Positions 54,818 through 64,000 of a DNA stretch of 64,000 nucleotides are shown here, one piece after another (the first letter of the stretch is position 1; each line of letters begins with the position of its first letter). The notes below the pieces were generated by a model that searched no databases, had not been told where the DNA came from, and saw nothing but the letters and a program-made list of their open reading frames with translations. This DNA comes from Sulfurisoma sp. (lineage in GTDB: Bacteria; Pseudomonadota; Gammaproteobacteria; Burkholderiales; Rhodocyclaceae): positions 1-64,000 of the forward strand of contig JAUYFI010000081.1 of the NCBI GenBank assembly GCA_030691075.1. Direction: 5' to 3'. Both the position numbers and the translations under genes were made by a program.

Positions 54818-56040
54818 GCCGCGCGGAGGTAAGGCAGGATGGCCGCCGCCGCCTTCTCCGACGTACCCTGGCGCAGGGTGCGATGGATCTCGGAAAAGAC
54901 CTCCACCAGTTTCTCCCGCACCTGGCGGTCGGCGTAGAGATTGCCCAGCGCCTGCGCCAGGTTGTCGGCGGTGGCGTCGTCTTGCAGGAATTCGGGGACG
55001 ACGAAGCGGCCGGCGAGAATGTTGGGCAGCCCCACCCAGGGCTGGTAGCGCATGCGCCGCATCAGCCGCCACGACCAGGGCGACATGCGATAAGCGATGA
55101 CCAGCGGCGTCTTGATCAGCGCCGCCTCCAGCGTGGCCGTGCCGCTGGCGACCAGCGCCACGTCGGCCGCGGCCAGCGCATCATGGGCATGGCCGAACAT
55201 CAGCGTGATGGCGCCGCCGGGCCGTCCCAAGGCGGCATTCGCCCCCCCGTGGGGGGCAGCGAACGAAGTGAGCGTGGGGGGCGCCTTGCTCAGCATTTCC
55301 TGCGCGCCTTGCCTCCACAATGCCTCCTCGAACTGGTTGCGCGTCTCGCGTGTAGTCAGCGGCACGAGGAAGCGGGCATCGGGGAAACGCGCGGCAAGCT
55401 TCTGTGCCGTCTCGATGAACAGATCGCCCATGTATTGCAGTTCCGACTGGCGGCTGCCCGGCAGCAGGGCGAAGATCGGCCCCGCGCCTTCGAGGCCGAG
55501 CTGCTCGCGCGCGGCGACCTTGTTCGTCACCAGCGGCAGCATGTCGGCCAGGGGGTGGCCGACGTAAGTCACCGCGACCTGTTGCTCCCGGTAGAGGGCC
55601 GGTTCGAAGGGGAACAGGGCCAGCATGTGCGTCACCGCGCGGGCGATGTTGCGGATCCGCCCGCCGCGCCAGGCCCAAACCGAGGGGCTGACGTAATGCA
55701 TCGCCGGAATGCCGCGCGCCTTGAGCCGCCGCTCCAGCCAGAGGTTGAAGTCGGGCGCGTCGACGCCGATGAAGATGTCCGGCTTTTCCGCCAGCAGCCT
55801 GGAGAGCAGCTTGCGGCGGATGCCCGTGATCTCGCGGTAGTGGCGCAGCACCTCGGCATAGCCGCGCACCGCCAGCTTCTCCGAAGGCCACCAGGCATCG
55901 AAGCCCTGCATTTCCATCCTGGAGCCGCCGATGCCGACGAAACGCGCGTCGGGCAGATGCTTCTTCAGCGCGGCCATCAGGTGCGCGGCCAAGAGGTCGC
56001 CGGAGGCCTCGCCGGCCACCATGGCAATGCAAATACTCAT
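54814..56040 (-). CDS. lpxB: Lipid-A-disaccharide synthase with repeat-derived insert
   Basis: A 408-residue GT19 enzyme joining UDP-diacylglucosamine and lipid X. Visible are [73 protein letters not shown] and [20 protein letters not shown]. Between GAQEMLSK and [12 protein letters not shown] lies [20 protein letters not shown], the translated repeat B, absent from other LpxB proteins as I know them. The protein is about 26 residues longer than E. coli LpxB. The insert precedes the UDP-binding part, probably in a surface loop. It overlaps rnhB; lpxA lies 153 bases upstream. Confidence 0.94.
   Translation of the reverse strand: MSICIAMVAGEASGDLLAAHLMAALKKHLPDARFVGIGGSRMEMQGFDAWWPSEKLAVRGYAEVLRHYREITGIRRKLLSRLLAEKPDIFIGVDAPDFNLWLERRLKARGIPAMHYVSPSVWAWRGGRIRNIARAVTHMLALFPFEPALYREQQVAVTYVGHPLADMLPLVTNKVAAREQLGLEGAGPIFALLPGSRQSELQYMGDLFIETAQKLAARFPDARFLVPLTTRETRNQFEEALWRQGAQEMLSKAPPTLTSFAAPHGGANAALGRPGGAITLMFGHAHDALAAADVALVASGTATLEAALIKTPLVIAYRMSPWSWRLMRRMRYQPWVGLPNILAGRFVVPEFLQDDATADNLAQALGNLYADRQVREKLVEVFSEIHRTLRQGTSEKAAAAILPYLRAA
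55216..55279. repeat. GC-rich repeat family B, copy 3 (lpxB)
   Basis: GGGCCGTCCCAAGGCGGCAT, then CCCCCCCGTGGGGGG and CAGCGAACGAAGTGAGCGTG. GGCGCC lies at both edges (55210-55215 and 55280-55285), but that spacing does not give a multiple of three, so it is not a convincing target duplication. The insert as a whole is read through in the lpxB frame. Confidence 0.75.
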
Positions 56041-56098
56041 AGGCGTGAAAGAACCTCATTAGGCGCCGAGTAAAACATCGAGCGCGGCGAGCCAAGCA

Positions 56099-56128
56099 GT
56101 CGCCTCCCCCGCGAGGGGGAGGCGGGGC
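56099..56128. repeat. GC hairpin between lpxB and lpxA
   Basis: CGCCTCCCCC-GCGA-GGGGGAGGCG is a perfect 10-bp stem in the 153-base gap that separates the otherwise overlapping lpxA and lpxB genes. It has no T tail. It looks like another small palindromic insertion, or could affect read-through. Confidence 0.6.
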
Positions 56129-56193
56129 GGGGGCGGGCGTCTATTGCCTTTAACGATTTCATGGCACGGAGGCGGGCCTGACGATCATGAAAG

Positions 56194-56967
56194 TTAGCGG
56201 ATGATGCCCCGACCGGGCGCGGCAAGGAAATCGGCCAAGGTCGCGAGTTCGGGAACGGCTTTGACCTCCGCGGCAATTGCAGCCTGGGCCTCGGCCAGCG
56301 GCATGCCCGACTTGTAGAGAGTCTTGTAGGCGCGCTTGATCGCGGCGATGGCGGCGGCGGAAAAGCCGCGGCGCTTGAGGCCTTCGCTGTTAGTGCCGTG
56401 CGGCGCGGCCGTGTTGCCGGAGGCAGTGACGAAGGGCGGCAGGTCTTGCAACAGAATGGTCCCCATCGCGGTGATGCTGTGGGCGCCGATGCGCACGAAC
56501 TGATGCACCACCGTGAAGCCGCCGAGGATGGCGAAGTCGCCGACATGGACATGGCCGGCCAGTTGCGCGTTGTTGGCGAAGATGGTGTCGTTGCCGACTT
56601 GGCAGTCGTGGGCCAGATGCACGTAGGCCATGATCCAGTTGTCGTTGCCGACGCGGGTCACGCCGACGTCCTGGGCCGTGCCGCAATTGAAGGTGCAGAA
56701 CTCGCGGAGGGTATTGCGGTCGCCGATCTCGAGCCGGGTCGGCTCGCCGGCGTACTTCTTGTCCTGCGGAATCTCGCCGAGGGAGCTGAACTGGAAGATG
56801 CGATTGTCGCGGCCGATGGTCGTGTGACCGTGGATGACCACATGCGGACCGACTCGAGTGTCGTCGCCGATCGCCACATGTTCGCCGACAATCGAATAGG
56901 CGCCGATCTCGACGCCGCTGCCCAGCCGCGCGCCGGGGTGGACAATGGCCGTCGGGTGTACGCTCAT
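56194..56967 (-). CDS. lpxA: UDP-N-acetylglucosamine acyltransferase
   Basis: A 257-residue left-handed beta-helix enzyme starting lipid A synthesis. Hexapeptide repeats begin at IHPTA-type [20 protein letters not shown], and the catalytic His region is [36 protein letters not shown] and the C-terminal [20 protein letters not shown] follow. ATG 56967 overlaps the fabZ stop. Confidence 0.96.
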   Translation of the reverse strand: MSVHPTAIVHPGARLGSGVEIGAYSIVGEHVAIGDDTRVGPHVVIHGHTTIGRDNRIFQFSSLGEIPQDKKYAGEPTRLEIGDRNTLREFCTFNCGTAQDVGVTRVGNDNWIMAYVHLAHDCQVGNDTIFANNAQLAGHVHVGDFAILGGFTVVHQFVRIGAHSITAMGTILLQDLPPFVTASGNTAAPHGTNSEGLKRRGFSAAAIAAIKRAYKTLYKSGMPLAEAQAAIAAEVKAVPELATLADFLAAPGRGIIR

Positions 56968-57410
56968 TCGACGGAACGCACCGTGCACATCAGCTCGGCT
57001 TCGGTCGCGAGTTGGCCATCGACCGTCGCCTTGGCGGCGAACTTCCAGATGCCGCGCTTGTTGGCGACGATGGCGACTTCGAGGATCAGTTGATCGCCCG
57101 GGCTCACCGGCTTCTTGAAGCGGGCGCCGTCGATGCCGACGAAATAATAGACCGACTTGTCGTCGGGCTTGCCGCCCAGGGTCTTGAAGGAAAGAATCGC
57201 CGCCGCCTGCGCCAGCGCCTCGACGATCAGCACGCCGGGCATCACCGGATGGTGCGGATAGTGGCCGGGGAAAAAGGGTTCGTTGATGCTGACGTTCTTC
57301 AGCGCCTTGATGCGCTCGCCCGGCACCACTTCCAGCACACGGTCGACCAGCAGGATCGGATAGCGGTGCGGCAGGTGTTCGAGGATTTCGTGGATATCCA
57401 TCGAGGTCAT
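56964..57410 (-). CDS. fabZ: 3-hydroxyacyl-ACP dehydratase
   Basis: A 148-residue hot-dog-fold dehydratase of fatty acid synthesis: [20 protein letters not shown], then [20 protein letters not shown] with the catalytic His, and the Glu in [10 protein letters not shown]. It overlaps lpxD and lpxA by four bases each. Met 57410 or 57401 could be the start. Confidence 0.96.
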   Translation of the reverse strand: MTSMDIHEILEHLPHRYPILLVDRVLEVVPGERIKALKNVSINEPFFPGHYPHHPVMPGVLIVEALAQAAAILSFKTLGGKPDDKSVYYFVGIDGARFKKPVSPGDQLILEVAIVANKRGIWKFAAKATVDGQLATEAELMCTVRSVE

Positions 57411-58444
57411 GTTTTCTTCTCCAGCAAATTTTCCATCTGAGCCAGGCGCTTTTCGAGGGCGCGTATTCTATCGGCCATCGCGTCGAGATGGCGCAGGCGC
57501 GAGAAGTTCTTCAGCCATTCGTCGTGCGCCAGGAACGGCACGGCGCCGGTATAAGTCCCGGGCGTCATGATCGACTTGGCGACCAGCGTGCCGGCCGAGA
57601 CATTGACGCCATCGGCAAGTTCGATGTGACCGAGAATGATGGCGCCGCCGCCCACCGTGCAGCCGGCGCCGACTTTTGCGCTGCCGGCGATGCCGACGCA
57701 GCCGGCCATCGCCGTGCGCGCGCCGATATGCACGTTGTGGGCAATCTGGATCTGGTTGTCGAGCTTGACGCCGTCGCCGATCACCGTGTCGTCCAGCGCG
57801 CCGCGGTCGATGGTGGTGTTGGCGCCGATCTCGACGTCGTCGCCGATGACGACGCGGCCGATTTGCGGAATCTTCACCCAGGCCCCGTCCGCGTCGCGGG
57901 CGAAGCCGAAGCCGTCCGATCCGATCACGGCGCCCGAATGGACGATGGCGCGCGCGCCGACGCGGCAGCCGAAGGCGATGGTAACGTTGGGCTGCAACAG
58001 CGAGTCGGCGCCGATCTCGGCCCCCGTGCCGATGGCGCAGCCGGCGCCGATCACCGCGTTCTCGCCGATGCGCGCATCGGCGCCGATCCAGGCATGGGGG
58101 CCGACGCTGACGCTGGCCGGAACTTCGACTTCGACCACCGCGGAGGGATGGATGCCGGCGGCGGGGCGCGGCGGCGGATTGAGCCACTGCGCGACCCGAG
58201 CGAAATACAGGTAGGGCTGCGGCGTGACGATGGCCGCGACCGGGCAGGCAGCACTCGCCTCCGGCGTCAGAATCACGGCCGCCGCGCGCGTGGCGGCAAG
58301 CTGGTCCTGGTACTTTGGATTGGAAAGGAAGCTAAGCTGGTCTGCCGCCGCCGCTTCCAGCGTGGCGATGCCGCGAACGGCAATGCCGCCGTCGCCGACG
58401 AGATCCCCGCCGAAGCGGGCAACGATCTCGTCAAGACGGACCAC
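57407..58444 (-). CDS. lpxD: UDP-3-O-acylglucosamine N-acyltransferase
   Basis: A 345-residue enzyme, the third step of lipid A synthesis. The N-terminal uridine-binding domain has [20 protein letters not shown]. The beta-helix includes [40 protein letters not shown] and [20 protein letters not shown] with the catalytic His. A C-terminal helix ([20 protein letters not shown]) ends the protein. Intact and coupled to fabZ. Confidence 0.96.
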   Translation of the reverse strand: MVRLDEIVARFGGDLVGDGGIAVRGIATLEAAAADQLSFLSNPKYQDQLAATRAAAVILTPEASAACPVAAIVTPQPYLYFARVAQWLNPPPRPAAGIHPSAVVEVEVPASVSVGPHAWIGADARIGENAVIGAGCAIGTGAEIGADSLLQPNVTIAFGCRVGARAIVHSGAVIGSDGFGFARDADGAWVKIPQIGRVVIGDDVEIGANTTIDRGALDDTVIGDGVKLDNQIQIAHNVHIGARTAMAGCVGIAGSAKVGAGCTVGGGAIILGHIELADGVNVSAGTLVAKSIMTPGTYTGAVPFLAHDEWLKNFSRLRHLDAMADRIRALEKRLAQMENLLEKKT

Positions 58445-58468
58445 GGGCTACACGCCAGTAATGCTGGG

Positions 58469-58972
58469 TTACTTGGAGCCGTCGCCCAATGCCTTGATGA
58501 CCTTGTCGGTGATGTCGAGCTTGGGGTTGATGTAGACGCCCTCTTGCAGAATCAGGTCGTATTTCTCGGCCTCGGCCACCTGCTTGATGATCTTGTTCAC
58601 CCGCTCGTAGATTCCAGCCATTTCCTCGTTCTGGCGCAGGTTGAGGTCCTCGCGGAACTCGCGCTGCTTGCGCTGGAAGTCGCGATTCAGGTCGTTGAAC
58701 TCGCGCTCCTTGTTGCGCCGATCAGTTTCGGACATGGTCACCGCATTCTTCTCGAGGCCTTCCTGCGCGCTTTGCAGCTGCTTGGCCAGCTTCTGCAGAT
58801 CCTGGTCGCGCTTCTCGAATTCCTTTTCGAGCTTCTTCTTCGCCTTGGCCGCCTGCGGCGATTCGTTGATCACTTTCTGGCCGTTGACGAAACCGATGCG
58901 GGTCTCGGCCAGTGCCGGAATGGCGGCCAGCGAAATGGCCAGTGCCACGATGGAAATCAATACCTTTTTCAA
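58469..58972 (-). CDS. skp: Periplasmic chaperone Skp/OmpH
   Basis: A 167-residue exported helical protein that holds unfolded outer-membrane proteins. The start is TTG 58972 (LKKVLISIVALAISLAAIPA), supported by GGAGAAAAAAG just upstream and by a full signal peptide. No ATG gives one. The mature part begins ETRIGFVNGQKVINESPQAA and has long charged helices (KAKKKLEKEFEKRDQDLQKL, EREFNDLNRDFQRKQREFRE) and DLILQEGVYINPKLDITDKV. It sits between bamA and lpxD as usual. Confidence 0.92.
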   Translation of the reverse strand: MKKVLISIVALAISLAAIPALAETRIGFVNGQKVINESPQAAKAKKKLEKEFEKRDQDLQKLAKQLQSAQEGLEKNAVTMSETDRRNKEREFNDLNRDFQRKQREFREDLNLRQNEEMAGIYERVNKIIKQVAEAEKYDLILQEGVYINPKLDITDKVIKALGDGSK

Positions 58973-58991
58973 CTTTTTTCTCCTGCAAAAA

Positions 58992-61325
58992 TCAGAATGA
59001 GGAACCCATGGTGAACTGCACACCTTCGGTCTTGTCGCCCGCCTTCTTGTTGAGGGCGCTGGCGAAGCTGAACTTGAGCGGTCCGACCGGCGAGGTCCAG
59101 GCCAGGGACAGGCCCGCGCTGTAGCGCACGCCGCCATCATCGGAAAAGACGGGCTGGGTTACCAGGTTGCTGCTCTGTCCCCAGACGCGGCCACCGTCGA
59201 TGAAGGCGCCGAGACGCACCGAGCGATCCTTGCCCATGCCAGGCATCGGGAACAGGAACTCCATGTTGCCGATCACGCGGTGCGTGCCGCCGAGACGCTC
59301 CTCGGTCACCGGGTCAAAGGGGCCAACGGTGCCGCCCTGGTAGCCGCGGATCGATCCAATACCGCCAGCATAGAGGTTCTTGAAGAAGGGCAGCGGCTTG
59401 CCGCCGTAGCCGTCGGTCGAGGCCAGTTCGCCGTTGAGCTTGAGCGCATAGTCGCGACCGATCGGGAAATAGTGGGTATGCGCCAGGTTCACCTTCCAGT
59501 ACTTGATGCTGCCCGCTGGCAGGGCGATCTCGGTGCCGATGCGGCTGACGAAACCCTTCATCGGCCAGGTGCGGCTGTCCAGCGTGTCGCGGCCCCAGCC
59601 GGCGGTGGCCAGCAGGGTATGGTTGCGCTCGCCGAAGTCGCGGACATAGTCCTGATATGCCGTCGGACTGTCGATATTGATCTTCAGCTTGGTGGTGTCC
59701 GCCGAGAGGCCGAAGCTGACGGAGTTCTCATCGGAAATCGGCAGGCTGGTGCGCAGGCCGAGGCCCGAGGAACGGCTGCCGTAGGAACCCACGGCGAGCG
59801 AACTGGTGTCGGTATCGCGATGATAGACGTCCCAGCCGAGCGATACGCCATCCACCGTCCAGTAGGGGTCGGTGTAGGAAAATGAATACAGGGTATTGAC
59901 CTTGCTGGTGTTGATGCCGATGCCGATGTGCTTGCCGCTGCCAAAGAGGTTCTCCTGCTGGATCGAGCCTGACAGCGTGAGCTTTTCCGCGCTTGAGAAA
60001 CCGGCACCGATCATGATGTTTCCGGTCGGCTTCTCCTTGACGTTCACATTGACGTCGACCTGGTCGGTGGTCCCGACCACCGGCGGCGTCTCGATGGTGA
60101 CTTCCTCGAAATAGCCAAGCTTGTCGATACGGCTCTTCGACTTGTTAATCCTCTCGCCGTCGTACCAGGCCGCCTCGAGTTGGCGCATCTCGCGGCGGAT
60201 CACCTCGTCGCGGGTCTTGTTGTTGCCGGTCACGCCAATGCGGCGGACATAGACGCGCCGGCCCGGGTCGATATAGATGGTGAAGGCGGCGGTGCGCTTG
60301 GATTTGTCCAGTTCCGGCGCGGCATTGACGTTGGCGAAGGCGTAGCCCTCGTTGCTTAGCCGCTCGCTCAGGGCCTTGGTGGTATCGGCAATCTTCTCGC
60401 GCGAGAAGACCTCGCCCGGCTTGACCTGCACCAGCTTGATCAGTTCCGCCTCCGGGAGCAACAGGTTGCCGGCGAGCTTGACCGAGGAGACGGTGTATTT
60501 CTCGCCTTCGGTGATGTTGATGGTGATGTAGATGTCCTGCTTGGAGGACGAGATCGAGACCTGGGTTGACTCGACGTTGAACTCCATGTAGCCGCGGTCG
60601 AGGTAGAAAGAGCGCAGCACCTCGATGTCGCCCGACAGCTTCTGCTTCGAGTACTGGTCGTTCTTGGTGTACCAGGTAAGGAAGCCGGGCGAACGCAACA
60701 CGAAGAGGTCGAGCAGTTCGCTTTCCTTGACGACTTTGGCGCCGACGATGTTGATCTGCTTGATCTTGGCGATGTCGCCCTCATCCACGCTGACGCTGAT
60801 GCCGACGCGGTTGCGCTCGAGCGGTGTTACCGTAGTCGTCAGATTCACCGCGTAGTAACCTTGGGCCAGGTACTGGCGCTTGAGTTCCTGCTCGGCGCGC
60901 TCGACCAGCGCGCGGTCGAAGATGCGCGATTCGGCCAGGCCGATTTCCTTGAGGCCCTTGAGCAGATCCTCCTTCTTGAAGGCCTTGAGGCCGCTGAAAT
61001 CGATGGAGGCGATGGCGGGGCGCTCCTCGACGATGACGACAATGACGTCCTTGTCGATCTCGATGCGCACATCCTTGAAGAAGCCGGTGCCGAACAGCGC
61101 CTTGATGGCCTGCGCCGCCTTGTCGTCGGTCATGGTATCGCCGACCTTGACCGGCAGGTAGCTGAACACCGTGCCGGCCTCCGTGCGCTGGATGCCCTCG
61201 ACGCGGATGTCCTTGACAGTGAAGGAGTCGAAGGCAAGGGCGGGTAACGCACTCAACGCAAAGCCGAGCACCATCGTCAGTACCGCCATGGAAGACTTCA
61301 TGCCAGCGTTCAGTTTGTTTTTCAT
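58992..61325 (-). CDS. bamA: Outer-membrane assembly factor BamA
   Basis: A 777-residue Omp85 protein. The signal peptide is about 1-31 (VLTMVLGFALSALPALA). Five POTRA domains span about 32-430 (VKDIRVEGIQRTEAGTVFSY, INIVGAKVVKESELLDLF, KLAGNLLLPEAELIKLVQVK, IGVTGNNKTRDEVIRREM). A 16-strand barrel follows, with loop-6 motif AGGIGSIRGYQGGTVGPF (the IRGF-like IRGY) and C-terminal Phe (GVQFTMGSSF). It inserts outer-membrane proteins and is essential. It lies 4 bases after rseP. Confidence 0.97.
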   Translation of the reverse strand: MKNKLNAGMKSSMAVLTMVLGFALSALPALAFDSFTVKDIRVEGIQRTEAGTVFSYLPVKVGDTMTDDKAAQAIKALFGTGFFKDVRIEIDKDVIVVIVEERPAIASIDFSGLKAFKKEDLLKGLKEIGLAESRIFDRALVERAEQELKRQYLAQGYYAVNLTTTVTPLERNRVGISVSVDEGDIAKIKQINIVGAKVVKESELLDLFVLRSPGFLTWYTKNDQYSKQKLSGDIEVLRSFYLDRGYMEFNVESTQVSISSSKQDIYITINITEGEKYTVSSVKLAGNLLLPEAELIKLVQVKPGEVFSREKIADTTKALSERLSNEGYAFANVNAAPELDKSKRTAAFTIYIDPGRRVYVRRIGVTGNNKTRDEVIRREMRQLEAAWYDGERINKSKSRIDKLGYFEEVTIETPPVVGTTDQVDVNVNVKEKPTGNIMIGAGFSSAEKLTLSGSIQQENLFGSGKHIGIGINTSKVNTLYSFSYTDPYWTVDGVSLGWDVYHRDTDTSSLAVGSYGSRSSGLGLRTSLPISDENSVSFGLSADTTKLKINIDSPTAYQDYVRDFGERNHTLLATAGWGRDTLDSRTWPMKGFVSRIGTEIALPAGSIKYWKVNLAHTHYFPIGRDYALKLNGELASTDGYGGKPLPFFKNLYAGGIGSIRGYQGGTVGPFDPVTEERLGGTHRVIGNMEFLFPMPGMGKDRSVRLGAFIDGGRVWGQSSNLVTQPVFSDDGGVRYSAGLSLAWTSPVGPLKFSFASALNKKAGDKTEGVQFTMGSSF

Positions 61326-61329
61326 TTTT

Positions 61330-62700
61330 TCAGCCGGAGATCAGGCGGTTGATATCGTTAAACAAGGCAAAAGCCATCAGGAAAAACAGCAGGGACAGGC
61401 CGATTTGCTGGCCTATTTCCATGGCGCGCTCGGACAGCGGGCCACCCTTCACCAATTCCGCGAAATAATACAACAAATGCCCCCCATCGAGCACCGGCAC
61501 CGGCAGTAGATTGAGGACACCGAGGCTGATGCTGATCAGCGCCAGGAAGCGCAGGAAATGGTCGGCGCCCAGCCGTGCCGACTGGCCGGCATAGTCGGCG
61601 ATGGTCACCGGCCCGGAGATGTTTTTCCACGAGAGTTCGCCCGTGAGCATGCGCCCCATCATCCGCAGCGTCAGCGCCGATGTTTCCCAGGTCAGGCGCA
61701 AGGCGCGAGACGCCGATTCGAGCGGGCCGTAGGCAACCACGGTGCGCATGGCATCGAAGGCGGCGGGGTCCTCGCGCACGCCGATGCCGATGCGCCCGAA
61801 GCGGCGTCCCTGCTCCTCCGCCACCACGGGTGTCACCACGACATGCACGCGCTGGCCGTCGCGCAGCAGTTCGATGTCCAGCGCGCGGTCGGTGACCTGG
61901 CGGATCTGCCGCGCAACCTCGGACCAGTCCTTCACCGGCTTGCCGTCGATGGCCATTATCTCGTCACCGACGCGGACGCCGGCGCGCGCGGCGGGCGCAT
62001 CGGCGGCGACGCTGCCGATGACCGGCTTCAGCAGCGGCCGGAACAGCACGAGGCCGAGCGGGCGCAGCACATCGCCTTCCAGGTCGGCCGGCTCGAGCGT
62101 CGCGGTGGCAATGCGACGGAAGGCAATCTCGCCGCGCGGATTGATGACTTCCAGTTCCAGCGGCTGGCGGTCGAGCGCAAGATGCATGGCTTCCCAGCGC
62201 ACCTCCGCCCAAGTCGCCACCGGCTTGCCGGACACCACGCGAATCAGTTCGCCCTCGGCCACGGCCGCCTGCGCCGCCAGGGTATTAGCTGCCGGTGCCG
62301 CCACCACGGGGCGCAACTCGGTCACACCCTGCATGAAAAGCACCCAATACAGGACGATGGCCAGCACGAAGTTGGCGGCCGGGCCGGCGGCGACGATCAG
62401 GGAGCGCCGCCCCAGCGACTGGCGGTTGAAGGAACGGTGGGCCTCCGCCGCGGGCACCTCGCCCTCGCGCTCGTCCAGCATCTTGACGTAGCCGCCGAAC
62501 GGGAAGGCCGCCAGCACCCATTCGGTCTGGTCCGGCCCACTGCGCCACGTCCATAGCGGACGGCCGAAGCCGACCGAGAAACGCAGCACCTTGACGCCGC
62601 ACAGGCGTGCGACGAGGTAATGGCCGAACTCGTGCACGACGATGAGTACCGCCAGCGCGACCGCGAAGGCGCCCAGGGTCGACAGGAGGTTGCCTGTCAT
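61330..62700 (-). CDS. rseP: RseP-family intramembrane metalloprotease
   Basis: A 456-residue site-2 protease. The zinc site is [20 protein letters not shown] (HExxH) with the third ligand in [20 protein letters not shown]. Two PDZ domains lie in the middle ([40 protein letters not shown]). RseP cleaves anti-sigma factor RseA and remnant signal peptides. ATG 62700 overlaps the dxr stop. Confidence 0.95.
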   Translation of the reverse strand: MTGNLLSTLGAFAVALAVLIVVHEFGHYLVARLCGVKVLRFSVGFGRPLWTWRSGPDQTEWVLAAFPFGGYVKMLDEREGEVPAAEAHRSFNRQSLGRRSLIVAAGPAANFVLAIVLYWVLFMQGVTELRPVVAAPAANTLAAQAAVAEGELIRVVSGKPVATWAEVRWEAMHLALDRQPLELEVINPRGEIAFRRIATATLEPADLEGDVLRPLGLVLFRPLLKPVIGSVAADAPAARAGVRVGDEIMAIDGKPVKDWSEVARQIRQVTDRALDIELLRDGQRVHVVVTPVVAEEQGRRFGRIGIGVREDPAAFDAMRTVVAYGPLESASRALRLTWETSALTLRMMGRMLTGELSWKNISGPVTIADYAGQSARLGADHFLRFLALISISLGVLNLLPVPVLDGGHLLYYFAELVKGGPLSERAMEIGQQIGLSLLFFLMAFALFNDINRLISG

Positions 62701-63869
62701 TGCGGCAGAAAAACCCTGGCCACTTCGCGCGCGGCGGCATCGGCGGCCAGCACGGCGGCGAGATCGGCGGCCGGCGCCACGGGCACGGCGTCGAGCGTGG
62801 CAGCGATCACCACGGCGATGCGCTGGAAGGCCAGGCGCCCGTCGAGAAAGGCTTCGACCGCGATTTCGTTGGCGGCGTTGAGCACGGCCGGTGCGTTGCC
62901 GCCGGCGCGCAGGGCGCGGTAGGCCAGGGCGAGGCAAGGGAAGCGCTCGAGGTCGGGGCGCTCGAAATTGAGTTGGCCGACCTGGAACAGGTCGAGCGGC
63001 GCCACGCCGGCATCGATGCGTTCCGGGTAGGCCAGCGCATGGGCGATCGGCGTGCGCATGTCCGGATTGCCGAGCTGGGCGAGGACCGAGCCATCCACGT
63101 ACTGCACCAGCGAGTGGATCACGCTCTGCGGATGGATCACGACGTCGATCTGGTCGGGCGTGGCATCGAACAGCCAGCGCGCCTCGATCACCTCGAGGCC
63201 CTTGTTCATCATGGTCGCCGAATCGACGGAAATCTTGCGCCCCATCACCCAGTTGGGATGGGCGCAGGCCTGCTCCGGCGTGACCTTGGCGAGCTCCGCC
63301 GCCGGAGTGTTCCGAAACGGCCCGCCCGAGGCGGTGAGCAGGATGCGGCGCACGCCATGGCGCGCGAGGTCGCCCGAAAAATCGGCGGGCAGCGACTGAA
63401 ACACGGCGTTGTGCTCGGAATCGATGGGCAGCAGCGTCGCCCCCGCCGTTTTCACCGCATTCATGAAGACGCCGCCGGCCATCACCAGCGCCTCCTTGTT
63501 GGCGAGCAGCACGCGCTTGCCGGCCGTGGCGGCCGCCAGCGTCGGCGGCAGACCGGCGGCGCCGACGATGGCGGCCATGACGGCATCGACTTCCGGCAGC
63601 GACGCCACGCGGCACAAGGCTTCCGGCCCGGCCAGCACTTCGGTGCCGATGTCGGCCAGCATGGCTTTGAGGCGGCCGGCATCGTCGCTCGAACCGACCA
63701 CGGCATGGCGCGGCCTGAAACGGCGGCACTGTTCCGCCAGCACGTCGAGGCGGCGATGACCGGTCAGCGCGACAACCTCGAAGCGCTCGGGATGACGCGC
63801 CACGACGTCGAGGGTGCTGACGCCGATCGAACCGGTGGCGCCGAGGATGGTGAGACGTTGCACTTTCAT
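62697..63869 (-). CDS. dxr: 1-deoxy-D-xylulose-5-phosphate reductoisomerase
   Basis: A 390-residue NADPH enzyme of the MEP isoprenoid pathway: [76 protein letters not shown] and [20 protein letters not shown] with the metal and substrate ligands. It overlaps rseP and cdsA by four bases, within the conserved cdsA-dxr-rseP-bamA unit. Confidence 0.97.
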   Translation of the reverse strand: MKVQRLTILGATGSIGVSTLDVVARHPERFEVVALTGHRRLDVLAEQCRRFRPRHAVVGSSDDAGRLKAMLADIGTEVLAGPEALCRVASLPEVDAVMAAIVGAAGLPPTLAAATAGKRVLLANKEALVMAGGVFMNAVKTAGATLLPIDSEHNAVFQSLPADFSGDLARHGVRRILLTASGGPFRNTPAAELAKVTPEQACAHPNWVMGRKISVDSATMMNKGLEVIEARWLFDATPDQIDVVIHPQSVIHSLVQYVDGSVLAQLGNPDMRTPIAHALAYPERIDAGVAPLDLFQVGQLNFERPDLERFPCLALAYRALRAGGNAPAVLNAANEIAVEAFLDGRLAFQRIAVVIAATLDAVPVAPAADLAAVLAADAAAREVARVFLPQ

Positions 63870-64000
63870 GATCCAGTCCAGAGCATGGCCAGCGCCACCA
63901 GTGGCAGCGTGGCGGTGAGGCTGTCGATGCGGTCGAGCACGCCGCCGTGGCCCGGCAGCAGCTGGCTGCTGTCCTTGACCCCGGCCTGGCGCTTCATCAG
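63866..64000 (-). CDS. cdsA: Phosphatidate cytidylyltransferase, C-terminal part
   Basis: Partial at the window edge. The last 44 codons read [40 protein letters not shown] and TGS. KRxxgvKDsg.[14 protein letters not shown] is the CDP-diglyceride synthase signature, with the metal-binding Asp residues. The TGA overlaps the dxr start (ATGA). Confidence 0.93.
   Translation of the reverse strand: MMKRQAGVKDSSQLLPGHGGVLDRIDSLTATLPLVALAMLWTGS

Overview
The window reads as a high-GC betaproteobacterial chromosome. The class is supported by a DUF2863 gene, the serC-serA-pheA-hisC-tyrA order, the cdsA-dxr-rseP-bamA-skp-lpxD-fabZ-lpxA-lpxB-rnhB envelope operon, and chemotaxis and multihaem cytochrome genes. 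Rhodocyclales or a close relative is my best guess below class, from memory of gene neighbourhoods only. No rRNA, tRNA, CRISPR array or replication origin was seen.

Layout. 1-8.1 kb is a mosaic of gene pieces: a response-regulator receiver, a nucleotidyltransferase, the acnB 3' end, a frameshifted lexA beside a RelBE-type toxin-antitoxin pair, the first part of lnt cut by a decayed IS91-like transposase, a large secreted kelch/LamG/FN3 protein, the first part of prmC and the tail of cheW. 8.1-11.0 kb holds a NIT/PAS chemoreceptor and an Aer-like stub. 11.1-16.0 kb is a three-gene electron-transfer operon: an FHA-decahaem cytochrome, a membrane protein with two His pairs at b-haem spacing, and a flavin/double-cNMP/four-cluster Fe-S protein. 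It is preceded by a BrnTA pair with a broken toxin. 16.7-25.7 kb is aromatic amino acid and serine biosynthesis plus gyrA, with a HEPN/MNT pair inserted upstream of hisC beside a duplicated hisC 5' end. 25.9-29.4 kb carries mtaD, an OmpA-family gene, ubiG and gph. 29.4-31.0 kb is an IS630-type element joined to a damaged EamA gene. 31.0-40.1 kb holds a pyruvyl transferase, the Pit/DUF47 phosphate system, DUF2863, dadA, msrB, yciB, bolA, a parvulin, an EamA exporter and mtfA. 40.3-48.9 kb is a minus-strand copper/thiol-redox cluster (copper P-type ATPase, HMA-like protein, metal-binding peptide, TlpA-like lipoprotein, ABC transporter, SCO protein), divergent from a sigma-54 activator. 51.0-54.2 kb carries an SPFH/NfeD pair, an RNA methyltransferase and a SenB-like glycosyltransferase. 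The rest is the envelope operon, running off the edge in cdsA.

The most striking feature is a set of small palindromic repeats, several inside genes: (i) a roughly 25-bp word, TCGCCAGCGCCGACTTTTT, read in three different ways within tyrA, copA and the SenB-like gene; (ii) a 60-bp element present twice with the same ends, once inside a copy of (i) and once inside the IS91-like transposase; (iii) a GC-rich element of about 70 bp in the rnhB and lpxB reading frames and at the start of the HMA-like gene, with a 9-bp duplication flanking the rnhB copy. The redox operon at 11-16 kb is the best candidate for an undescribed system.

Caution: lexA and one EamA gene are each broken by what looks like one missing G in a G run, and brnT by a 15-base C tract, so some pseudogenes may be sequencing errors. 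The gene-fragment junctions could be genuine rearrangements or repeat-driven assembly joins.
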